DNA from: Schleiferiaceae bacterium | GTDB taxonomy: Bacteria; Bacteroidota; Bacteroidia; Flavobacteriales; Schleiferiaceae | Assembly: GCA_028357285.1 (NCBI GenBank) | Contig: JAOMWM010000002.1 | Location: forward strand, 62,001 to 126,000 | Direction: 5' to 3' | Length of the DNA stretch: 64,000 nucleotides | Shown: one piece after another, positions 46,741-54,900 of the stretch | Layout: every line of letters starts with the position of its first letter | Numbering within the stretch: the stretch's first letter is position 1 | The notes under the pieces: model-generated | What the model saw: the letters and a program-made list of their open reading frames with translations, nothing else | Database searches by the model: none | Told to the model about the DNA's origin: nothing | Position numbers and translations under genes: made by a program

Positions 46741-49224
46741 TTAGAACATGTCCATATCCATTCCTCCACCACCGCTTCCACGGTCCATTTGACGACGACG
46801 GCGTTGTACTTCGCCAAAGTTGTAGGTTAGACCGGCTTCAACAATGCGGTTGCTCCAGCGGAATTGCCCCTCTTGGTAGAAATTGGGGCCCATGGATTCG
46901 TAATTCCATCCCATGGTATTGAAGAGGTCCCGGCAATTGATGGACAGGTTCAAACGGTCGTTCATGAACCCTTGTTTGAATCCACCGCCCATAAAATAGA
47001 ACGGACGGCCTATGCCCTGCGCCATAACACGTTTACTGCGGTAATTCCCCATGATTTGTAAGCTCGCGCCTTTCCAAAGCGGCGTGCTCACCATAGTGTT
47101 CAAACCAAAACCATATCCGCTGTTGACCCAGCCGCGGCCGTCGATATCGCCGCTGACCTGGCTGTAAAAATAATTTCCTCCGAGCGTCGCGAACGCACCT
47201 TTGCTGCCGAGACGGCCGCGGAAATTAAAGTCCATACCCACATCTTCGCCATTATTGAGGTTTTTATGGGTGGTCGTGTTGATCCCGTTGGTGTCGACTT
47301 GGCTGAACCAAGTAATGAGATTGCTCTTATCCCGGAAGTAGACGTTTGCGCTCAGGGTAGAACCTTTTTTCAAAATGTGCGTGTACCCTACTTCATACGA
47401 TCCTGTGAACTCTGGAAGGAGGTACGGATTTCCTTGACGAAGGTTGAATGGATCGCTGTAGTCAATAAATGGGTTGAGCTGTCGACCACCGGGGCGCTGG
47501 ACACGGCGGCTGTAACTGAAATTAAGTTCACGTCCACGCGCGATCTCGTAGGTCATGAACGCACTGGGATATATTTGGAAATAGTCATTGACGAAGGTCG
47601 AATCCTGAGTGATTTGTGTGGCCTCGATGTTCGCTTGTTCTGCGCGAAGTCCCAACTGGAAGCCCCACGGACCCTTTTTGAAGCCGTAGTTTGCGTAGGC
47701 AGCGAAAATATCTTCAGAGTATAAAAATTCATTTACTGAAAGGGGATCTAACGTGGCGATGCCCGTGTTGATGTCGGTATTCGTTCTATTGAAGCCGTCG
47801 AGATCATCGCGAAGAATCATCTTCACACCCACCTCTAATTTGCGGTCCTCGTTCCACTTCTTGACGTAATCGGCTAAACCGTTAAACTCCCATTGGTCGC
47901 CAAAACTTTCTGTTGCATAGCGCAGTGATGGCGATTTAATGCTCCCTGAGTTAAGCGTATCTTGTTCAAAGACCATGTCGTCGTGACGGTTTCCGTCGGT
48001 GTAACTGAACCGGACGTTGAGTTCCTCGCCTTTTTTCGGTTTGTAGTCGTAAATAAGGTCGGCACTGTTGTTCCAACGAATGCCGTTTTCTTCATTCGCC
48101 TGGAGAATGGTATAGATGCTCGTTGGCGTGGTCCAATCCGTGGTTTTCTCTTCCGAACGCGGACGCAACCCTTGATTGATGGTGCCTTGAAGCGTGAGGG
48201 TATGTTTGTCGTTCGGGGTCCAATCGATCCCCGTTTTAACATTGTTTCCATTGCGACCGCCCAGTCCATCCGTCACTTGCTCAAAGCTGTAGGTGCCGTC
48301 CGTAAGGTAATTTTCACGATTTGCCCACGAACTGCGTGGGGTAAACCCTGAACTGTGTCCTGCATTAAAAAAGAGGTTCACGTTATCCACCTTGTAGTTC
48401 AAATTGAGTCCACCGCGCACGCGATCTGCTCCCGAATAGGAGGCATTGACCGATCCATTTAAACCTTGCAACGCCGATTTCTTCAATACGATATTGATCA
48501 TACCCGCAGTACCGTCCGGGTCGTATTTTGCGCTTGGATTCGTCATCACTTCAATCTTCTCAACACTATTGCCCGGTAAACTTTGCAACAACGCGGTAAG
48601 GTCCTCCCCTGTGAAACGCGAAGGGCGCCCGTCGATCATAATGCGCACTGCACTAGAACCGCGGAGCGTGATGTTGCCATCGAGGTCCAATTCCACCGAC
48701 GGTATATTTTCAAGAATGTCCGTCGCAGAACCCGTCTTACTTAAGATCAGCTTCGAAGGATCGTACACTTTGCGGTCGATCTCATTCGTCATGAACTGGC
48801 GTTCCGCTTGCACGGTTACTTCGTCAAGCTCTACTCCAGAATGTTGTAGGCCAATTTCACCGAGCGACTGCTCCACACCTTCACGCCCTAAACGTACTTC
48901 CTGCGTCTTCGTTTTGTACCCTACATACGCAAATTCGATCACGTTAGGACCGAGCGTAATGCCTTCGATTTTGAACTGGCCACGATCGTTGGTCATTCCC
49001 CCGGTAACGAGTTCTTCACTCATTTTGTGGGTGACTTTCACCGCAGCAAACGCAAGCGGTTCTTTGGTTTCAGCGTCCACCAATTTTCCGGTGATCACAC
49101 CAATTTTCGGGAGTTTAGAAGGGTCGAAATTTCCGCCGCGCTGGGCGCCCGGTTGCTGGGCGTGGAGTGTTCCGGTCAAAATCACGGTGAGAAATAGGAG
49201 TAGGGTGTTGCTTAGGTTCTTCAT
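46741..49224 (-). CDS. Outer membrane beta-barrel TonB-dependent receptor-like protein (OMP_b-brl_3 type) with carboxypeptidase-like domain
   Basis: GVITGKLVDAETKEPLAFAAVKV, ATDILENIPSVELDLDGNITLRGSSAVRIMIDGRPSRFTG; C-terminal strands. Confidence 0.88.
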   Translation of the reverse strand: MKNLSNTLLLFLTVILTGTLHAQQPGAQRGGNFDPSKLPKIGVITGKLVDAETKEPLAFAAVKVTHKMSEELVTGGMTNDRGQFKIEGITLGPNVIEFAYVGYKTKTQEVRLGREGVEQSLGEIGLQHSGVELDEVTVQAERQFMTNEIDRKVYDPSKLILSKTGSATDILENIPSVELDLDGNITLRGSSAVRIMIDGRPSRFTGEDLTALLQSLPGNSVEKIEVMTNPSAKYDPDGTAGMINIVLKKSALQGLNGSVNASYSGADRVRGGLNLNYKVDNVNLFFNAGHSSGFTPRSSWANRENYLTDGTYSFEQVTDGLGGRNGNNVKTGIDWTPNDKHTLTLQGTINQGLRPRSEEKTTDWTTPTSIYTILQANEENGIRWNNSADLIYDYKPKKGEELNVRFSYTDGNRHDDMVFEQDTLNSGSIKSPSLRYATESFGDQWEFNGLADYVKKWNEDRKLEVGVKMILRDDLDGFNRTNTDINTGIATLDPLSVNEFLYSEDIFAAYANYGFKKGPWGFQLGLRAEQANIEATQITQDSTFVNDYFQIYPSAFMTYEIARGRELNFSYSRRVQRPGGRQLNPFIDYSDPFNLRQGNPYLLPEFTGSYEVGYTHILKKGSTLSANVYFRDKSNLITWFSQVDTNGINTTTHKNLNNGEDVGMDFNFRGRLGSKGAFATLGGNYFYSQVSGDIDGRGWVNSGYGFGLNTMVSTPLWKGASLQIMGNYRSKRVMAQGIGRPFYFMGGGFKQGFMNDRLNLSINCRDLFNTMGWNYESMGPNFYQEGQFRWSNRIVEAGLTYNFGEVQRRRRQMDRGSGGGGMDMDMF

Positions 49225-49337
49225 GTCTAATAGACGCGTATTGGGGTCAAAAGGTTTAATACTCAGCAATTTTCTTGCTAAGACACGCGAAGATAAGGTA
49301 CTTCTGTCGCCTAAACTGTTGGTGATGTGTTAACGCC

Positions 49338-50057
49338 CTAAACGGCCCGGTAACCGAGGCTATTTTTAACGTGAATGCGGCGCAAGAATAATTGGATCAA
49401 CCAAAAATTCAAGGCAGCGAAAACCTCGAAGAATACCACATGGAGGTAGGCAAAGCTTTCGCTCGTAATGATCAGTGGGTTATCTGCGATTGGGGGTTCC
49501 ATGAGGTACATGTAATTTCCACCGGTCAGTAGATTTACACCAAGCGCAATAAGCGCCATGAGTTGTATTCGACCGAAGCTGCGGAGCCACGCCCACTTCT
49601 TGAGGCGATTGTGCTGTACCACAATAATGTAAAAGCCCACCGCGATGATGGATGCGTGGTTTACGTAGTAGTCAAAGGCGTAAACCACGTTGATACCGTG
49701 GGTAAATTCTGGAGTAAGCAAGCTTTGCAAACCACCTGCAATGCCAGTGAAGGTGACCAATTCTCCCATCCAGCGTTTACCGGTAAAAAAGTAACCGATG
49801 AGCAAGAGTCGCGAGAAGCCGCACATGTGAAATAGCAAGGAACTGCCCCAGCTAAATTCGCCTCGAGAAATGGAAAGTCCCGTCATCGCGAGGTACGCAG
49901 CCACTAAAACCAGTGCCCAACCGCGCTCAAATTTTCTTCGGGCTACAGGACCTAATTGGCCGCCCAACCACAGCGGGAAGAGGATGACAAATAGTGCTGC
50001 CGCCCAGCCAAACCAGTACAGTACATCTCCAGGAGATAATGCAACATGCAAGTCCAT
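49338..50057 (-). CDS. YwaF/TIGR02206-like integral membrane protein
   Basis: Multi-TM; LLFHMCGFSRLLLIGYFFTGKRW..., GGNYMYLMEPP. Confidence 0.75.
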   Translation of the reverse strand: MDLHVALSPGDVLYWFGWAAALFVILFPLWLGGQLGPVARRKFERGWALVLVAAYLAMTGLSISRGEFSWGSSLLFHMCGFSRLLLIGYFFTGKRWMGELVTFTGIAGGLQSLLTPEFTHGINVVYAFDYYVNHASIIAVGFYIIVVQHNRLKKWAWLRSFGRIQLMALIALGVNLLTGGNYMYLMEPPIADNPLIITSESFAYLHVVFFEVFAALNFWLIQLFLRRIHVKNSLGYRAV

Positions 50058-50115
50058 TCGCGATTTTGTTCGTTCGTTTCAGTCGTAGTGCTAGGTCGAC
50101 GGGGACTCCGAATAT

Positions 50116-50143
50116 AAAAAAAGGCGGCCATGTGGCCGCCTTT
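50116..50143 (-). terminator. Terminator of the prohibitin-like gene
   Basis: AAAGGCGGCCA-TG-TGGCCGCCTTT stem; T-run on minus strand. Confidence 0.85.
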
Positions 50144-50171
50144 CTATCTCAATTTTAATCAGTTGAACCGA

Positions 50172-50981
50172 TTAGTTATTTCCCAATATCAAAGGAAGTC
50201 CATCGCTTCCACCTACTACGATCACTTTACTGTTCGGACTTTCTGCCAACTTCAAGGTGGCATCAATCCCTTTGTCTTGAAGAATCTTGTCCGTAAGTGA
50301 CTGGCTCAACAAACGGTTCGCTACTGCTTTACCCTCTGCTTCAATACGCTGACGTTCTGCCTCTTTTTGAGCTCGAGTCAAACGGAATTCATATTCTAAA
50401 GAAACCTGCTCTTGCTCCAGCTTACGCTCGATCGCTTGCTTCAATTTATCCGGTAACCCTACATCACGAATCAAAACTGCATCCAATTCAATGTATTTAT
50501 CCTTGATGCGATCTGCAGCCAATTCAAAAATCTCCGTCTGGATGCTATCACGCTTCGAACTGTAAAGCTCTTCAGGTAAATATTTACCGATGATTTCGCG
50601 CGTTGCAGAACGAATTTCCGGTATGATAATGCGCTCATGGTAATTCTCACCTACTTCATTGTGTAAGTAGCCAATTTTATCTTGGAACGGACGGTAACGG
50701 TAGGAAAGCTCGGCACGAATGGTCAAACCGTTCGCACTCAGTACCTCCATTACGGAGCGGTCTTCCTGAATACGCGTGCTGTAGATAAACATGCGGTTCC
50801 ACGGCGCGATGATTTTCAAACCTTGGTCGTAGACACGGTCCACTTTAAGACCTTTAACTAGATCGTATTGAACACCCGCTTCACCGGATTCAATTTTAAC
50901 AAACAATCGTGACGAAAACACGAGGATTAAGAGGAAGGCTGCAAATGCAGGGATCAACCACTTTGGAAAAGAATTATTCAT
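50172..50981 (-). CDS. SPFH/prohibitin-family membrane protein
   Basis: GEAGVQYDLVKGLKVDRVYDQGLKIIAPWNRMFIYSTRIQE..., long coiled-coil AEGKAVANRLLSQSLT. Confidence 0.92.
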   Translation of the reverse strand: MNNSFPKWLIPAFAAFLLILVFSSRLFVKIESGEAGVQYDLVKGLKVDRVYDQGLKIIAPWNRMFIYSTRIQEDRSVMEVLSANGLTIRAELSYRYRPFQDKIGYLHNEVGENYHERIIIPEIRSATREIIGKYLPEELYSSKRDSIQTEIFELAADRIKDKYIELDAVLIRDVGLPDKLKQAIERKLEQEQVSLEYEFRLTRAQKEAERQRIEAEGKAVANRLLSQSLTDKILQDKGIDATLKLAESPNSKVIVVGGSDGLPLILGNN

Positions 50982-51170
50982 GTAGTTCTTTTAGTATTAA
51001 TTACACGGTTAAAATAGCAAATATCCTACCAACCTGTTTCGGGTGTCAGAGTGTCGGGGTATTTACGGATTTTGTCCGATTTCGGCTGATTTTCCCTCTA
51101 TTTTCAGCGAATTTTTGATTTTTTCGCCGATTTTTTATTGAAATCTAGCATTTTCCCCAAACTGCCTGCG

Positions 51171-51896
51171 CTACACAAACAGCTCTTTCAGCACGTCTAA
51201 ACTCTTGAAGGTGCCAAATCCATCGAGGTGAATGTTCATGTACCTGCTCAATCCATCCATTAAATCTGAGCGGCCCTGCTTGGATATGCCCAGCGGCCCG
51301 TCAAAATTCCACTCCAATGCAATCCGGAGGTATTCGCTCGCTTCCGGCTGAAGATACCCGTGCAGCAGGGGCGGTTCCGGGACGAAGTTGCCGTTGTGGA
51401 GGTCGAAATAATTGGTCCCGTTCGACGCATTGAGGTTGGGAGCGAATCCCAGGTAGGTGGTTAATCGGGCCCAAACAGCGAGGTGAAAGGCGGGCGGAAT
51501 AGGATCTATGGTATCTAGCGCCAGGCACGCGGAACGGACAAAATCGAACTTTTCTGAATTCGCCTCCCCCGTCTGCAACACCTTTTGAAAGAGTTCAGAA
51601 AGGAAGAGCGCCAGCGCATTGCGCACGGGATCATACGGAATACTCGTGAAGGTCAGGTCCATCTTCGCCTCCTTGATGCGGTCCAGTTTTCCTTCCCCCT
51701 TGTTCGTATGGACCAATTCCAGCAAGGACAGCGGCAACAGCATAGAACTGCGCACCACCCCGCGCTTGCTCCCAACACTGTTCACCAGAAAACTCAATAG
51801 CCCAAATTCCTCCGTATACACGCGCACAATCCTACTGCTTTCGCCGTACTTCAGCGCGCTTAAAACAATGCCTTTACTATGGTGGTATTGAGCCAT
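51171..51896 (-). CDS. recO: DNA repair protein RecO
   Basis: KGIVLSALKYGESSRIVRVYTEEFGLLSFLVNSVGSKRG. Confidence 0.92.
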   Translation of the reverse strand: MAQYHHSKGIVLSALKYGESSRIVRVYTEEFGLLSFLVNSVGSKRGVVRSSMLLPLSLLELVHTNKGEGKLDRIKEAKMDLTFTSIPYDPVRNALALFLSELFQKVLQTGEANSEKFDFVRSACLALDTIDPIPPAFHLAVWARLTTYLGFAPNLNASNGTNYFDLHNGNFVPEPPLLHGYLQPEASEYLRIALEWNFDGPLGISKQGRSDLMDGLSRYMNIHLDGFGTFKSLDVLKELFV

Positions 51897-51975
51897 GCCC
51901 TAAAATTAGGGAAGTCCCAGGGTCTTTAAACTTTTTGGAAAATAAGTTGTCTTAAAGATGTACCGAACCCCTTGA

Positions 51976-54900
51976 CTAATGGATCAACTCCACCATTCGA
52001 ACTTCCTCCCATCCGGTTCCTCGGATTCTCAACCAATATGAGCCTGCAGGAAGGGTTGATAAATCCAATTGCGTCGAACAAGGTGTGCGAAGTACATGTT
52101 CTCCACGTGCATTATACACCTCAACGAATTCAACGATTGCATTTGTTTGAATATGAATTGGCCCGGTGGTTGGTGCAGGGTAAATGATCAAGGAATTGGG
52201 TTTCAAATCAACAAGGCCAATATCATTTTTGATGTAAATCATTCGGACTTCTGTTTCCGTGCAACCCGCCGCATTTTCAGTCCCCAATGTCACGAAATAG
52301 GTACCTGGGGAATTGTAGGTGTGGAAGAGCGCGGAATCTGTCGAAGTGTTTCCATCTCCAAAAGACCATTGGCGGCTGATGGGGACTAGGGAAGAATCCG
52401 AGAAGAGAATAGGACCAAGTCCAGCCGTATCGGGATATACCCCATGGGTGAACAACACATCCGGCAGATTGACATTCATGGTTACCGTATCTCCGCCCAC
52501 TACATTCTGCGCAATAAGCATCACTACATAGGTGCCTGGTTTATCAAATGTGGTATTCGGATCCGTGGCGCTTGAAGAATTCCCATTGCCAAAATCCCAC
52601 AGGTACGAAGTAGCAGCAGTAGAGGTGTTGGCGAATGATACCTTGCCCTTACATGAATTGGTGATTTGGTAGGTAAAGTTCGCGGTAGGTGCCACTTGAG
52701 CGGTACCATTTACATAGATGATTCGAGTCGTATCGTTGCTCAATAACGTTAAAGTTCCAGAAGCATTTCCGGGAGTTTGGGCGGTGTAAGTAATGGGTAA
52801 CCATTCCCCATTTCCTACCCCAATATTTTTGGTTGTCCAACCGGGAATAAACTCATTGTTACTCGAACTGATATTCGAAATTTGCAGGGTATTACAGCCC
52901 GTATTTACGACAAGAACACTGTCATGAGCCCCACCGATGGAGGTAATAGTACCGTAATAAATAGAATCATTTGATAGGGCCAATTCTGGCAAGCTCATTA
53001 CCTCAAATTCGATAGGCAATCTGGCCAACGGTTTACTCGCATCGTTCGAGCTTATGAACAACGTCGTTTTATGGGTGCCCACAGCCAAACTGCTTGGGTC
53101 TAAAGTGATGGTTCGACTGTTTTGACCCGACGTATCTATACTCCCTTGATTCGGACCTGAAAAAGTAGCCCATGGACAGGAATTGTACTGTGCTACATTC
53201 ATGGTACAATATTGTCCAGTGTGGAACGTACCGTCGAACAAATACACATCAAGCTTAACAAAACCCTGATTCAAAGCATTTTGCAAAACTGATCCCGTGA
53301 AGTAACCCGAAATAGTATCATTGGTATAATCTGGTTTATCATTGTCGTAGAAGAATGCAGAACTAGTACCGTTTACGTAGATGTAAAATCTACTGGTGGA
53401 ACCTGAAAACTCTCCATTGATGATCATCTCATAGAACAATGTATCTGAGCTGATGACATTGTTGAAGGTATGGGTTACTTTCTGGTAATACTGAGACGGG
53501 TTATAATTCCACTCTTGCGTGTCAGTGGAATCATAGCGATCTCCTATTTGTAAGTGGTAGTTCAGAGTATCGAGTCCAATATTTTCTAGAGAAATAACCT
53601 TATTGATTGACCCTTTACATTGATTGACCGAGGCGTACAAGGTGGTATCTGGATCAAATTTGAGTTTGGCCGCACCTAAGCTTTCATAGCTCACACATAG
53701 CGCTAAGGTATCGGCATTCGTGTAGAAGGTGATGGTATCTTGGTGTACACCTAAGGACGGATGGTTCAGGGACAATGGGAAGGCACTAGAATCTGCTGGC
53801 GCTATTCTGACCCCTGGCAACGTAGCCCATGCAGAAAGTGAGGTATCTGTGGATGACATTGATTGCAGAAGAAGATCCGCACACCCAATGTTCTCCAATG
53901 AGAGGGTAGCAATGGTCCGTGCATTGTACGGCACCTCGCCAAGATCTATACAACCCGAGCCCGATGCCAACTCACCCTTGCCTTGTAGGTTGAATTGCAG
54001 CGGTAGAATAGTACTTGATTGAAGCGGATCATTTGTGCTGATCTCGATCACACATTCTTTAATACCGCTACGTAAACTACTAGAAAAAATCTGTCCTGTT
54101 ACTTGGGTAGAGTCCCCGCCGGTGATGAAACCTTGTGTCGGCGAAAGGCTTAACCACGAAAAATCAACAGATTTTCGGTCATAGGCTTCCTTCATGAGGT
54201 TATGAAGCAACAGCTTTATTTCATCATATACCTGCGCAAATGTGAATCCAAAATAAATCAACTTTCCATCCTCAAGATTCATGATGGAATAGATATGATC
54301 ATTGGCAGTTTTGGTGATAATATGCTGCGCAGGCGGCTTCACATGATTAAAGATCAATGAATACGCAGCGTTTTGAGCAGTGAAGCTGGTCACACCATTA
54401 GTATATGGCGGGACGTTACTCACACTTAAAAGTTGATTACTGTGATTCGAGCCCACGGTGGCGTTCATAAAGTCGATGGACAGAATCTTTGAGATGTTCG
54501 GGGAACCCATCACAACCATCGTTCCTCCCTTGGCGACGAAGCCTTGAAGGTCTGTTTCGATGTTTTGGTAATTTGAGGAAACAGCAATCGTTGTTACCGG
54601 CGGGAAGATGACGACATCCGCCCAAGATAATTGGGCAACAACATCTTGTACACTGTTGACTTTTTTGATTTGAATTAACGGATTCTCCTCTAATACATCC
54701 TCAATATTTCCTGCTAACGTGGCGAACACTTGAGCGTTGACCATGACCACGTTCAAATGGTTCTTTGGCGCCAAGGACCATCTCAAGGATGTGGCCGAAG
54801 GGGCGTCATTTCCTACGTAAAACTGAACGTCTATGGTATCTTGACAATCTAAGGATACGGCTGTTATAGAATCCTCACTCAAGGTTAAGGATGGGGCCTC

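Noticed and set aside
48446-49333. 295-aa plus-strand ORF opposite the TonB-type barrel gene
   Set aside because: Antisense shadow frame: Ser/Pro/Arg-rich with no recognisable domain, while the minus-strand frame has clear family motifs.
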